A stretch of DNA of 64,000 nucleotides from a virus. Numbering within the stretch: position 1 is the stretch's first letter; each line of letters starts with the position of its first letter. This document shows, in pieces, positions 36,276-48,200 of the stretch. The position numbers and the translations under genes are program-made. The stretch spans positions 22,775 to 86,774 of IMG/VR virus record IMGVR_UViG_3300025168_000049. One strand, 5' to 3'. Below the pieces are notes generated by a model. It searched no databases and had not been told where the DNA came from. It saw only the letters and a program-made list of their open reading frames with translations.

Positions 36276-38930
36276 ATGGCAAATAAATATAGTAAGTATG
36301 CATTAAAACCTTATGTAAGTACTTATGTAGATCCTGGATCTGTGAAAGTTAATCAGATTCTAGCAGAGCGTTACGACAAAAATAAAGAAAAGAAAGACTT
36401 AGTTGATAGAACATTAGGCTCTTTTAATGCTTTACAGGGGGACCAGTATTTGGTTCAAGAAGCAAAGAATGAGGTTAGGAGCTCATTAAAAGGTATTGTA
36501 CAAAATGGTAATTATGAAGATGCTGGGCTGTTAATTGATGAAGCTATTGTCAGAATGGATACTGATAGAGGACTATTAGCTGCTAAAAAATCATATGATA
36601 ATAGAGCTCAAGAATTAGAATGGATTAAAAAAGCTACTTTTGAAGGACAACAAGTTTTAGATTTTGGAAGAGGTAGAGCGGAGAATCATAATTCTTATAC
36701 TACAAACTCTGAGTCTGGAGCCCTGGAAGAAAATATATACCAACCTTTATCTGAAGCACAGTTAGATTATAATGGAGCAATGTCTAAACTTGTAAAAGGA
36801 ATTAAAGGTGGTACCTATGGTGTAAGTCAAGGACACGCCAATAATATAGCTAAAGGTTTATATCTTAATTACATAAGAAGTAACGAGGGTAAGCAAGATT
36901 TTAGACGTTTAATGGAATTAGAGTTACCTCAAACATTGTCTTATGATGAAAGAGAGACATTGGCTGCACAAGATATTATGAAACGTCTTAAATCGTTTAC
37001 AAATCAATATGTTCATCAATTGGTTCCTAAAAATAAAAAGGATAAAAACATAAATGGAAGGACGGAGAAAGAGCAGCAGATAGTTACTAACACCATGAAT
37101 AAGATTAAAGGTAATAATGATTGGGCGACTAGTAATGGTTATAAGGCTACTGATGTAGCTAGTATAGAAGATGAAACTTGGTTTAATGAAAAACTATTAA
37201 ATTTAAATAATAAAGCTATTACCCAGTATATGCTAAAAACTGATGAAGGCACACAAAAGGGTAATGAGTATATGCAGATGAAGCAGGATCAGATTATCAC
37301 TATGTCTCAAATTCCTACAAATCAAGGAGGATATACGGATGTAGAAGCTAGAAAATTTAAGTATCAAATGGTTGACCAGTTTTTGACTGAAGAGAAAATG
37401 CTGACTTTTACAGAATGGCAGGCACAAAATCCTACTTTATTAGTAGATCAAGACAGTAAACCTCTTCCTACGGGACAACAAGTCTCTAAATATAGAGAGT
37501 ATAAAGAACAAGATAAATTTAGAACTAATCCTGATCTAGTTAAATTTGGTTCATATATCAATTATGTTACTGATGAATCTTGGTCTATAGCAAGTTTACT
37601 CCAGCCTGAATATGAGAATATAGATGCGGGTGATGCAACAATAGGATTAGGTGCGGATATTACAAAGAAAGCTATTGGATATGGATTAGACAAAGTATTT
37701 AAAACCGGTTTAAGTAAATTTGCTGGTGGCTGGATGTTCACAGGCCTTGGGCTAGGCTCGGATATAGGAGAGCTTACATATGAATGGGCAAATAATGCAT
37801 TGGATCCAAATGATAATGTAAGACAATCGAATAGACAACAAGGTGGAGGTGAAGATAATTTGTGGACACAGATGGGCACCATGAATGAGTTAGACCGATT
37901 ATTAGAAAATATTACTCATATTAAACGTCTAAATAATCAACTAGGAACACACTTTACAGAAGAGGATATACCAATGCTACAAGAAAAAGCAGAGAACGTT
38001 TATAGATTCCAAACAGGAGCAGATGGTGCAAATGACGATCCTAATGTACGTACTGGAGATGAGTTAACAGATATATTTAATGACTATGATGGAGAAGTTT
38101 ATGAAGGTAAATACTTTAAACCTAATATTGCTTCTAATGCGGGTCTAGACGCAGCAAAGAAAGCTAATGAAGGACTTTCTTTTTATGCTCCTAGTGACTT
38201 TAATGTTTGGGGTGTTACTGAAGGTAGTGATCCTTGGAAGGAGATTTTCAGTGATGGTATAGGAGCATTAAAAATAGAAGGTGTAATTGCACCCTCTTTA
38301 ATGACTTCTACACAAACTAAATTTGTATTGCAAAAACCTGGGAAAGGAGATAAGAAAACAAAACGATATTTGGCTAATATGAAAGAGGGTGAAGGTATGG
38401 ATAAGATGGGACTAGAGAATCCAAACAACGCAGCATCAGCAAGATTAGGGCATTATAACTTTGTTGTAATGAATGATGCTATTATGCAACTAGAAGGAGA
38501 TCACTCAGTAACACTACTTGAACTTAGCACAGCTATAAATAACTCTTTAGTAGGTCCTCAAGGAAATGGAGGTTTACGACAGGATTTAATGACATTTGAT
38601 AAGGATGAGGTTGTTCTTGGCCAACAGGAGATTAATGAGGCTTATATGGAAACTATGTTAATGTTCCTTGAGCAGAGTCCTGAAGGATTGGCCATTGTTA
38701 TGGATACTCAAGATCAAATAGAAAGTGTATTAGATGCAGAGTATGGACTTAAAAGAGATGAGAGTGGAAAAGTAACGGAAGCTCCAGAAGGGTTTGATCC
38801 TTCTGTTTATGAAAAGGTATATAATCAAACTTTTCAAAAAATGATGTTTTGGGGAGATAATGCTTTCTGTACTAATGATAAATTTATTATTAGAGATTCA
38901 TATGGAGGCTACAGCAAAACTATAAATTAA
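36276..38930 (+). CDS. Cargo-like internal virion protein
   Basis: An 884-residue protein when started at the ATG twelve bases after the upstream stop (MANKYSKYALKPYVSTYVDP). An upstream in-frame ATG at 36243 would overlap the previous gene by 22 bases, and the downstream start is in the usual AT-rich context. The N-terminal 250 residues (VNQILAERYDKNKEKKDLVD, then VQNGNYEDAGLLIDEAIVRM) follow a helical pattern seen in crAss-like cargo proteins. The centre contains a Gly-rich segment (about 465-510, ITKKAIGYGLDKVFKTGLSK), perhaps membrane-active. The rest is mixed helix and polar loops. It lies three genes before the polymerase gene. Expected role: an internal protein ejected into the cell. 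The family call is moderate. Confidence 0.58.
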   Translation: MANKYSKYALKPYVSTYVDPGSVKVNQILAERYDKNKEKKDLVDRTLGSFNALQGDQYLVQEAKNEVRSSLKGIVQNGNYEDAGLLIDEAIVRMDTDRGLLAAKKSYDNRAQELEWIKKATFEGQQVLDFGRGRAENHNSYTTNSESGALEENIYQPLSEAQLDYNGAMSKLVKGIKGGTYGVSQGHANNIAKGLYLNYIRSNEGKQDFRRLMELELPQTLSYDERETLAAQDIMKRLKSFTNQYVHQLVPKNKKDKNINGRTEKEQQIVTNTMNKIKGNNDWATSNGYKATDVASIEDETWFNEKLLNLNNKAITQYMLKTDEGTQKGNEYMQMKQDQIITMSQIPTNQGGYTDVEARKFKYQMVDQFLTEEKMLTFTEWQAQNPTLLVDQDSKPLPTGQQVSKYREYKEQDKFRTNPDLVKFGSYINYVTDESWSIASLLQPEYENIDAGDATIGLGADITKKAIGYGLDKVFKTGLSKFAGGWMFTGLGLGSDIGELTYEWANNALDPNDNVRQSNRQQGGGEDNLWTQMGTMNELDRLLENITHIKRLNNQLGTHFTEEDIPMLQEKAENVYRFQTGADGANDDPNVRTGDELTDIFNDYDGEVYEGKYFKPNIASNAGLDAAKKANEGLSFYAPSDFNVWGVTEGSDPWKEIFSDGIGALKIEGVIAPSLMTSTQTKFVLQKPGKGDKKTKRYLANMKEGEGMDKMGLENPNNAASARLGHYNFVVMNDAIMQLEGDHSVTLLELSTAINNSLVGPQGNGGLRQDLMTFDKDEVVLGQQEINEAYMETMLMFLEQSPEGLAIVMDTQDQIESVLDAEYGLKRDESGKVTEAPEGFDPSVYEKVYNQTFQKMMFWGDNAFCTNDKFIIRDSYGGYSKTIN

Positions 38931-38933
38931 AAC

Positions 38934-41900
38934 ATGGCCAAGAAAAAATTTGAAGTGACTGGAGAAGGGAGCTTATTAGATGCTCCAATATTAGCAGCTC
39001 CTGAAGACGGAGTTAACACTGTTACAGCTCCTGGAGTACCAGAGGTCGAGGAAGAAATTCCATTATCTCAAACTGCTTTAGAAGGAATAAGTAAAGTTGA
39101 AGCTAATATTCAAGATAGAATTTCTCAAGGGGGAATGTATACAGAGACCCCAACAGCTATGCAAAAACCTCTTTATGGCGAGCTGCTTCACGATAAGTCA
39201 GTTGAAGACTATGCTGATTATATTGACAGACCTTTTTCTTTTATTACTGATGATGCTGATGACTTAAGAGCATACGGACAAACTACTGGTGAAAAGTGGA
39301 AATACGCTTTACCTAAACTTGTTACACGTGTAGGTACAAACATTTTAGGATCTACAGTAGGACTAGTTTATGGAGGAGGCCAATTCTTATCAGAGTTAGG
39401 TACAGAAAATAGTGCCACACATGCGTTTTTTGATAATGACTTTCAACGATCTTTAGATGGTATAAATGACTATATGGATGGAGCTCTTCCACACTATTAT
39501 ACTAAAGAAGAGCAAAATTATAATTTCTGGCAATCTGCAGGTACAGCAAACTTTTGGGCTAATGATTTTAGTCAAGGACTTTCTTTTGTAATTGGAGCTG
39601 TTCTTTCTGAATACTTATCTGCTGGTTTAGGTACTGCTATGGTGAATACTAAAGCAGCTACATTATTTAAAAGATTGGGTAAACCTGCTAAGTACAGTAA
39701 GGCAGATGATGCTGCATCGAGCGTCACTTCTAAAATGAAAAATAATATTGTTGCGCCTCAACGAGTTAGAAACGTGGCAACTACTGCAAGACAGTTAGGT
39801 ACAGGTGCTATGTATGAGGCTGGGGTAGAAGCAAGACACCACTATGATGCAACTTTAGAAAATTTAATGGCATCTTATAAAGAAGAGCACAATTTAAAAC
39901 AAAATGATGTAATTCCTGCAGACGATTTAAAAGGGTTGATTGATATAACAACTATGAGTTCTAACGCTGTATTTGCTTCTAATGTAGCATTAGTAGGATA
40001 TGGTAACTACATGATGTTCCCTAAGATATTTGGTAAAGGCTATAATTCAACTAGAGGAACATTGTCTAAAAAAATAAAAAGCGAACTAACTAATAAAGGT
40101 AGAGCGTACAAAGAGTTATTTAAAGATATAGGTAAGACAGAATCTTTGATGAGGAATTCTTGGAAGGTTCTTAAAGTACCTTTATATGAAGGATTTGTAG
40201 AGGAAGGAGGTCAAAAATTAATGGACCTTACTGGACAAGGCGCTGCAGAGAATTTTTATGCGTCTAAACGTGATCCAAGTATGACTGGCATGGTTAGTGA
40301 AATGGTGTTAAACATTAATGATAAATTTGGAGAAACTTACGGTAGTAAAGAGGGCCAGAAAGAAATTGGTATAGGATTTATCTTAGGAGCTTTAGGATTA
40401 CCAGGTAAGTCACGATCATCGTCTACTAGTGAGAAAGGCGGATGGAGTATGCAGGGTGGTGTATGGGATACATTTAGAGATATGAAATCACAAAAAACTG
40501 CTATTTCTGCTCTAAAAGCTAACTTGGAGAAATCAACCTCAATGAAAGAAGCATTTGAGCGTAATTTTGATGCTTTAGTTAGAGCAAATGTAATACAAGA
40601 TAGTAAAGATTTTGCTATGATTATTGATAGTCCCTTTATGTACAAGAATGCAGAAGAGGACGAAATATTCAATTATATCAATTCTCGATTACAAGCTGGG
40701 TTTGAATCAGAGATATTAGATAATATTGATCATATTAGAAATATGAGTAATGAGGAGTTTAGAGATAGTTTCTTATACAATGAGAAAAATGATCTAAGTG
40801 ATGAAGCTTTACAAAAAAGAAAAAATGCAATCGCAGATATGATGCTAGATCGGGTTACCAAGATAAAGCAAACTACCGATATGATAGATAGAACATTTAT
40901 CAATTGGGGACAAGACCAAAAAACTGCAGTTATACATGCGCTATCTATTGCAGATAATGCAGATATAAGAGAGAGTGGTATTATAGAAGCAATAGAAGCA
41001 GCAACAGGGATGACCTTAGAAGGAGAAGCAGTTGAATCTATTGCAGAAAGAGATAAAAGAGAAGATAACAATTCTAGAGTTAGGGCAAGGACTATTTGGG
41101 GTAGACTTTCGCAAAAAAGAAAAGATGAGATTAATAACATGCCTATTACGAGAGAGTTAAAACGTAAGTTAGGTATTAGAGAATTTACAGATCCTACGCA
41201 TTTAGAAGAATTGATGCACACTTTACATGAGAAAAGTGCAATGATTGAGAAAGAAATGGAAAGCGTTGAGGCTGATGAATCTATGTCTGCGTATGAAAAA
41301 GATAGTAGATTAATATCTTTAGCAGAGGATCAAACAAAAGTACGAGGAAGGCTTGTAGAGCTTAATAAAGCTTTAAATGAGGGAATGGATCCTGATTTAA
41401 GCGCAATGGAGCAAGAGTATTTAGATACTTGGAAAGCAACAAATCCAAAAACTTACGCAGAAAACTCTGAGGAAACAATACAAATGTTGAAAGATCTTAG
41501 AAAACTAAGAGCTCGTAGACATAGGGCTATTGATATGTACAATACTTTATTATCTTTAAAAGATCAAAATTGGAGCAATAAAAATAATAAAGGTGTAATA
41601 CCTCCTCCTGAATTAATGTTACAACGTTTATTGGATTTTTCTAATAATCCTGTAATGAACATTTCTGATAAGCAGTTACAAAGAATGTACATGAGGTATG
41701 CTGGGAAGACCATCGAAATGAAGTATACAACTAAAGATGGGCAGCAAAAAACTTATAGGTATTATGTAGAAGAGACTAGAATAGAGTCTGAAAATGACAA
41801 AGTACTTATTAGACTGCCTTCGTATGATACTATTGAACTACTAAGAAAGAAAGATGAGTTAACAGAGTTAATAGAATATAATAAGAAGAATTCGCTTAAT

Positions 41901-44900
41901 ACCTTGCAAGAGGAACAAGAGTTAGAAGAGATTAAAGAGGAGTTAAAGCAGAATAAACATATAACAGAGTATAAGGATGCACAACAAGAATTAAGCTTCT
42001 TAAAAGAGCATGAGGGTGAAATTCAAGTTATTACTTTACCACAACAAGCTAAAGAGTATTTAGACAGGACTATACAACTAGTTAATACAGAGTTTTCCAC
42101 GACGTTAAAAAACTTAGAGGAAAATGGTATTGAACTAGAAAAGGATGTTGCAAGTGCTACAGCAGCTCTTGAGAAATTTTTACGAGAGTCTAAAAAAGCC
42201 TTACGAAAGAAGTTAGGTGTAAAACGTTTAAATAAAGATCAATTAGAAGCATTACATTTAACTGCGTCTGAAAAGATAGGAGAATTACAATTTCAAATTG
42301 ATGTAACGACAGACATGTTAAGCGAGCACGATGAAACTGTTAGAAAAATTAAAACAGATGTAGGAGTATTGCATAACTTTACCACTGAAGTCAGTGATGT
42401 TAAATCTGTAAATCACGCTTATACTTTAATAGAGAAACTATTTGAAAAGCAATGGGGCGGATCTAGATCTAAGATCTATAAAGATATGATAGGAAAATTG
42501 AAAAAAGATCCTATTAAAGCTCTATTAGAAGATAAAGACGGTGATTTAGATATAGAACAGTTACAACAGATAGCTGCTATTCTTTCTAGTAATAAAGAAA
42601 TGCCTATAGAGTTGTTGTCTAAGTTTGAGCCTCAAGCAAAAGTTCTTAGAGATCATTTAGATGATATAATAGCTAAAGTAGCGGACCTTAAAGCCGGCCT
42701 TCAGTTAAAGAAAGACGGTGAAATATCTAAGAAGCAATCTAAAGCCAATGCTTCAAAAGTAAAAGAATTAGAAACACTGCATGCAGACTATACTGAGACT
42801 AGTGCTGCTATTTCCGATATAGAAGAAGATTTGCGGGCCAGAACTAAGAAGTTTATATTAGAAATGAATAGGTATACATCTCTAACACAAGCTTTAGGAG
42901 AGCATTTGGATTTTATACGTACTACTATAGAGGGTATTACCAGTAACATAGAGATTGAAAATGAGAACGTCCAGGGTCCTGAAACGGCTTTAGGCATGAT
43001 GACACCAGCAGAGATTGCAGAGGCATCTATTGCTAATCCTAAAAAAGCTTTCTATAACTCTATGCCTATTAGTGATATAAGATTTGGTAAAACTGCTGGG
43101 AATCACTCAGTAGCAGAAAGAGACTATAAAGAGCTAGTTGAACTTATTGCTAGCGATAAGTTTTCTGAAATGCCAGCTAAAGATAAGAAACAAATTGAAG
43201 TTCGTTTAGCTCACGCTAAATCACAAATGAGATTTTTTGAATTTACATCTACAATAAATAAGACTACAGGTAGTAAAACTAATATGAACAACTTTAGATT
43301 TATGTATGTTCATAAAAACTCTATATCAGATGAATTAGCTCCTAAACTTACATTCTTTGATAAAGGTAAATTTTATTATGGGGATGAAGTTAAAGGGCAA
43401 AAGATGCGTAGTGAGGATAAAGAGAGTATTAAAATTATTATTACGGATCAGAAAGGGACTCCATTAACGGATGCTCAAGGAGAGCTTATATATACTGATG
43501 CTCCATCTACAAATTTATACGCTAAACAAAAAACAAAAGGAGGAAAATCTATAGAAATTTATAGATTTGGAAGACAGGATCTTATACCTGAATCTGTAGA
43601 GGAGCATACAATGGCTAATGGTGATATTGGATTAACAGGAGAGCTTACTAATACTGCTAAAGAGGCATTAGCTTGGTATACTAATTTTAGAACTAATTTC
43701 TTACAAATATCTGATCCAAGATTTTTAGGTATCTCTAGAAAAAGTTTTGCACTGGTTAATTTGGCTCAAGGAGCAAGAGATCAAAATCCATCAGATTTTA
43801 TCAGACCAAGTAAGTCTTTAGTACAAAAAAGTCACCAAGTAAAAGATATTAAATTAAGAGTTAATGTCGATCCTAGTGGAGTTGTAAGTGAAGAAGGAAA
43901 AGAAGTTAAAGTTAAGGCTGGGTTCCCATACGTAATTAAAAATGGTAATATAATTCCTATGTACTCACGAGAATTAACTGGTGCGCAGGTTGGTAATATT
44001 GTAAATCTCTTTAAACTACTAGCTAAAAAACAACAAGATTTAACTGGTAAGAAAATAACTAAAGAAGAGTCTGTAAGATTTGGTCCTGATAGCAAGACTA
44101 TCCACCAAATGATTAAGAATCAAGTTTTCTTTGGAGGGTATTCAAAGACTCGTGCTAACGGGCAGTACTCTCTTTACATGATGGGAGATACTATTAAGTT
44201 TGGAACACACGGAGAGATTGAGCTTGCACAACTTTTAGATCCAGCTAATAACACACAATTAATAGACAACTTTAAAGAGCATTTAAGCACACTACTACAT
44301 CAGGTAGATTACTTTGCTTTAAAGCAAGATATTGTACAACAGGATGGACTAGCTACTGATTTTGCTGCTTTAGAAAAGAAATGGCATACAACTAAAGAGA
44401 AGGCACAAGATAGCGGTAAATTTTTAGATGATACTGGTACTTTTAGCGTAGAGATATTTAATAAATGGAAACAAAAAAATCCATATCCAACTAAACCAAG
44501 TCCTGCTTATACTGAATTCTTAGAGTATAAAGTTAACGAGGATTTAACTGTAGATATAATTACTTGGGCTAATTATACTGAGTATTTACTTGGTGATCAG
44601 GGTATGGGAGAGAAAGCAGAAAGAAGAGATGTAGAAAACATACCTCTTCATAGCTATATGCAAGATGACACTTCAGGTATGGAGACATCGTGGAAAACTC
44701 CACAGTTTAAAAATGTATGGATAGGACCAAATTCTAAACATATGGCTTTAACAGGATCAAAAAATAAACGTATGTTAACGTTAGAAGAATTAAATCCTAA
44801 AGCTAAAATGCCAAAAGTAGAAACTAAGGTTCCTACAGAAAAACTAACAGTAGCCGGCAAGAAATTTAAATTCACAGGCGACGTGATTGATGCTACTTTT

Positions 44901-45206
44901 ATTATAAAAACTGATTTTGGTGTTGAGAAAGGGAAAAAAATTAGTAATATTGTAATCACTAATAAAGCAGGAAAAATTGTTAAAGATGCAGATAAATTAG
45001 CGCAACTTCAAACAGCTGTGGAGACTGAAGGTGCTTTTGAATCTATGATAGAGGATGCTATAATAGAAGAAGTTAAAGAACTTTCTAAAAAGAAAACTAA
45101 AAAGAAAGCTCCTACAGACCTTTCAAAATTGACAAAGAAGAATAAACACAAAGGCAGTAAAAATAAATTTAACACAGAGGACAGTAACCAAGAAGATTGT
45201 AACTAA
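38934..45206 (+). CDS. Giant helical cargo-like protein of 2090 residues
   Basis: The first of three giant proteins. Residues 1-480 are mixed, with hydrophobic segments (FSQGLSFVIGAVLSEYLSAG; NAVFASNVALVGYGNYMMFP; IGIGFILGALGLPG) that could contact membrane. Residues about 500-1340 are dominated by charged helices and long coiled coils (KKDELTELIEYNKKNSLNT, NKHITEYKDAQQELSFLKEH, TLHADYTETSAAISDIEED). Residues 1340-2000 are mixed alpha/beta. The basic end (KKTKKKAPTDLSKLTKKNK) precedes the polymerase gene with TAATG overlap. No nuclease, kinase or HExxH motif was seen. Gene order and size match the giant-protein cluster of crAss-like phages, some of which are packaged with the polymerase. Its function there is unresolved; a structural or ejection partner of the polymerase is inferred. 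Confidence 0.55.
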   Translation: MAKKKFEVTGEGSLLDAPILAAPEDGVNTVTAPGVPEVEEEIPLSQTALEGISKVEANIQDRISQGGMYTETPTAMQKPLYGELLHDKSVEDYADYIDRPFSFITDDADDLRAYGQTTGEKWKYALPKLVTRVGTNILGSTVGLVYGGGQFLSELGTENSATHAFFDNDFQRSLDGINDYMDGALPHYYTKEEQNYNFWQSAGTANFWANDFSQGLSFVIGAVLSEYLSAGLGTAMVNTKAATLFKRLGKPAKYSKADDAASSVTSKMKNNIVAPQRVRNVATTARQLGTGAMYEAGVEARHHYDATLENLMASYKEEHNLKQNDVIPADDLKGLIDITTMSSNAVFASNVALVGYGNYMMFPKIFGKGYNSTRGTLSKKIKSELTNKGRAYKELFKDIGKTESLMRNSWKVLKVPLYEGFVEEGGQKLMDLTGQGAAENFYASKRDPSMTGMVSEMVLNINDKFGETYGSKEGQKEIGIGFILGALGLPGKSRSSSTSEKGGWSMQGGVWDTFRDMKSQKTAISALKANLEKSTSMKEAFERNFDALVRANVIQDSKDFAMIIDSPFMYKNAEEDEIFNYINSRLQAGFESEILDNIDHIRNMSNEEFRDSFLYNEKNDLSDEALQKRKNAIADMMLDRVTKIKQTTDMIDRTFINWGQDQKTAVIHALSIADNADIRESGIIEAIEAATGMTLEGEAVESIAERDKREDNNSRVRARTIWGRLSQKRKDEINNMPITRELKRKLGIREFTDPTHLEELMHTLHEKSAMIEKEMESVEADESMSAYEKDSRLISLAEDQTKVRGRLVELNKALNEGMDPDLSAMEQEYLDTWKATNPKTYAENSEETIQMLKDLRKLRARRHRAIDMYNTLLSLKDQNWSNKNNKGVIPPPELMLQRLLDFSNNPVMNISDKQLQRMYMRYAGKTIEMKYTTKDGQQKTYRYYVEETRIESENDKVLIRLPSYDTIELLRKKDELTELIEYNKKNSLNTLQEEQELEEIKEELKQNKHITEYKDAQQELSFLKEHEGEIQVITLPQQAKEYLDRTIQLVNTEFSTTLKNLEENGIELEKDVASATAALEKFLRESKKALRKKLGVKRLNKDQLEALHLTASEKIGELQFQIDVTTDMLSEHDETVRKIKTDVGVLHNFTTEVSDVKSVNHAYTLIEKLFEKQWGGSRSKIYKDMIGKLKKDPIKALLEDKDGDLDIEQLQQIAAILSSNKEMPIELLSKFEPQAKVLRDHLDDIIAKVADLKAGLQLKKDGEISKKQSKANASKVKELETLHADYTETSAAISDIEEDLRARTKKFILEMNRYTSLTQALGEHLDFIRTTIEGITSNIEIENENVQGPETALGMMTPAEIAEASIANPKKAFYNSMPISDIRFGKTAGNHSVAERDYKELVELIASDKFSEMPAKDKKQIEVRLAHAKSQMRFFEFTSTINKTTGSKTNMNNFRFMYVHKNSISDELAPKLTFFDKGKFYYGDEVKGQKMRSEDKESIKIIITDQKGTPLTDAQGELIYTDAPSTNLYAKQKTKGGKSIEIYRFGRQDLIPESVEEHTMANGDIGLTGELTNTAKEALAWYTNFRTNFLQISDPRFLGISRKSFALVNLAQGARDQNPSDFIRPSKSLVQKSHQVKDIKLRVNVDPSGVVSEEGKEVKVKAGFPYVIKNGNIIPMYSRELTGAQVGNIVNLFKLLAKKQQDLTGKKITKEESVRFGPDSKTIHQMIKNQVFFGGYSKTRANGQYSLYMMGDTIKFGTHGEIELAQLLDPANNTQLIDNFKEHLSTLLHQVDYFALKQDIVQQDGLATDFAALEKKWHTTKEKAQDSGKFLDDTGTFSVEIFNKWKQKNPYPTKPSPAYTEFLEYKVNEDLTVDIITWANYTEYLLGDQGMGEKAERRDVENIPLHSYMQDDTSGMETSWKTPQFKNVWIGPNSKHMALTGSKNKRMLTLEELNPKAKMPKVETKVPTEKLTVAGKKFKFTGDVIDATFIIKTDFGVEKGKKISNIVITNKAGKIVKDADKLAQLQTAVETEGAFESMIEDAIIEEVKELSKKKTKKKAPTDLSKLTKKNKHKGSKNKFNTEDSNQEDCN

Positions 45207-48200
45207 TGGCAAAAGGATGTGGAGTAAATATAGGAAAAGCAGATGCTAATAATCTAGAGGATATAGGATTAATATTAAATAGGATATTACCAGTATCTCC
45301 ATATCCTGTAGAACAAGTATATAATTTTTTAGCTTCTCATCAAGATATGGAGGAGTTACAAACTATGCATACTGCTTTAATAGGAGAAGGGTTAGAATAT
45401 GTAGATGATTGGGGTAAGTCTGTTTATTATCACAATTTTGTCAGTTCTGCTATGAAACTATTATCTGAAGAAGAGTTTACTCAGGTATATGAGAGTTTAC
45501 GAAAACAGAAAGGAAATATTACTACACATCTAGGTAAGAAAAAAGCATTTTCTAACCTATCTAACACTGATCTTTTACACTATTTAACAGAAGAGTTTAG
45601 AGAATATGCGTTTGCTGAAGGTAGTTATATTACAAAAACTCCGGGAGTTGAATCTCTATTTAAGTTTATACATAGTTTTTATGATAATATAGATGAAATG
45701 TCTGGTCTTTTAGAAGGTAGGGACGTAAGCTCATTCTCAGCTATTCTAAAGGAAGAGATGTTAGAGAAGGAAGATGGGTCCACAGAGAGGGTATCGTCTA
45801 TTAATACTCGTCATATGAGGTTTTTGAATGAATCTATGACTGTATCATTATTTCAAATAGCAGAGGAACAAGGAATGGATTTCTCTACTTTTTATAATTA
45901 TAAAGGAGATACTACAGCTTTATACAACAAGTTAAAAGAGATATTAGGGCAACCTTCTAACGATCTAACACAAAACACTGTATTCGCTAAACTAGTAAAA
46001 AGATTAAATGCTACAGGAGACTCTTTGTGGAACGATTTACAAAAAACACAAGATGGATCTTTAAAAGAGCATAGTTTAGATAAGGAAGTTTCTGCACTAT
46101 TAGAGTTGCTAGGGGAGAATCCAGAAGAAGGATTACTAGCAACATATTGGAATGATATTATAAAAGGTAATGTAGAGTTTTTATCAAAGTTTGATTTTGA
46201 TCTTGAATATGAATTACTGCAAGATAATGCAGAGTTGGAGGAAGGGTTAAATGAAGATGGGACAGCAATGGGTAGAGACTCATTGGGGATCAGAGCTGCT
46301 AATGAGATTAATCCTATTACTCGATTACAGCCGCACATTAAACTTATTATACGTACTTTACCAGAGGCTTTTTATGGAGAAGACGGAGGTATTAGATTTG
46401 GTACAAACAGATTTGGGACATATCGTTTAGCAGATTTTGGACAAACTGTTGGACATCTATACAGAGCATTATCTAATAAGAAAGATATGGCTTCACAAAT
46501 ATTTGCGTTAAAAGAATTAGCTCAAAAAGACGCTAAATTCTCTGTCTTAGCAGATCGATTAGGACTCCCTAATATTGCTTTTACTGATGTTGCAGATATT
46601 AATAAAGAACAAATAAATACACTACTTTCTTTCTTTACAGCGTTTAACAATGCTGAAGATGAGTATATGTTATTACGTGTAAGTGATAATGGTCAAAGGT
46701 CTTTAATGAACTCTAACGCAGAGCGTACTGATAAGCTTGTTGTAAACAGGTGGCAAGAGAATTTTAATGCCGTTATTCAGAGAGGAATTGGAAAGATAAA
46801 AAACGGTAGATATACTATTGATCTAAAAGCTACGTATAAAGGTAGAACTGTTGAAGAATGGTTAGAAGCTAAGCATACTATAAATAGTAGAATAGAGGTA
46901 TTAAACATGTTAGGATTTGATTTTGAAAATCCTACTAGGTTAATAGAATATGTTCAAAATCATCCAGAAGAAAAATTTTTACAGAATACACGGTGGATTT
47001 TAAATGATGTACTGAAGACTCCAAATTTATCTAAAATACTTTTTAGTAATTTAGGAGGACGTATTTCTAAACTAGCTAAACTAGAAGCTAAGACAGGTAA
47101 TTCTTTAGGAACGTTATTGCATACTAATGCACAAGGAAATAAAGTATATGGTATTACTCTAAAAGGGTTTGTTAATGTGTTAAAAGATGCATTTAATGAA
47201 GATGGAGAATTCTTAGCTGATCTAGAAAAATCTCCGACAGCTGTCAATTCTGTATACGGTAAGAAATTACAAGAGGGTATAGATATGGAGATTGGCGTTA
47301 TTGAAGGTAGTAATAATGCAGAGGATAATACTGGTACAGAACTATCTAATATGTCAAAAGCTGATATTGCTATGACGCATATTAATGCTATATTAAGTGG
47401 TCATGTTCCTTTAATTCGTACTGGTAATAAAAAATTAGGAAGAACTATTAAGGTAGGAGATCCAGATTTTAAATTAGGTATGAGCTCAATGATTAAAATC
47501 ATGAAAGGATATTTAGTTGATGAGGTTATGACTGCAAATGCAATTAAACAAGGAGCAGCTACTAATATTCAAGGGATTAGAGAACATGGTTCTAAACTAC
47601 AATTTTTTAATGACCCTAAATTTTCAGATATACATACTCTACTTACAGAGAAATACATAATGACACCGTTTATTACGCGTGATGAGGTGACAAGTGAAAT
47701 TAATAAAAGTTCTGCAGTAACTTCATCTATCATAGAATATTTATCTAGTAGAATTTCAGATAATAATATTACATTAAAAAAATATAATGTAGTCCAAGAA
47801 AAAAATGGAGTAGTTATGAATATTGGACTAGACAATAATCATTTATCTGCACTAGCCTCGTCTATAGGGGAAGAGCATGGATTAGAAGGTTCTCAAATTC
47901 CAGACATAGTTTATAAAAAAACATTGGAACAAATTACTTTTATCCAGGAAATAGGAATGCATGAACAATTTAAATTGTTATTAGGGCATCCAGCTGTATA
48001 CTCAGATTTATTTAAACGTACATCAGGATTAGTTTCTCCTAAAAAGTACCCTTTTTCTGATAAGTTATTATTAGCTCGTATACAAGAACTGTTTCCTAAC
48101 AAAGCAAATCCAAACAGAATAATTGATGGTACTGCAAGGTTTGTAACTAGAGAAGAAGTTTTAGAGACTTCTGTATATAAAGAAAAATATAAAGCTATTT

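Noticed and set aside
36243-36276. Upstream ATG for the 884-residue cargo protein
   Set aside because: It would overlap the previous gene by 22 bases and lacks the AT-rich context; the ATG at 36276 gives a typical N-terminus.
40730-41221. Minus-strand frame of 163 codons inside the 2090-residue gene
   Set aside because: Lies fully inside a strongly coding gene, has a low-complexity Ser/Leu/Ile composition typical of antisense of AT-rich helical genes, and no recognisable domain.
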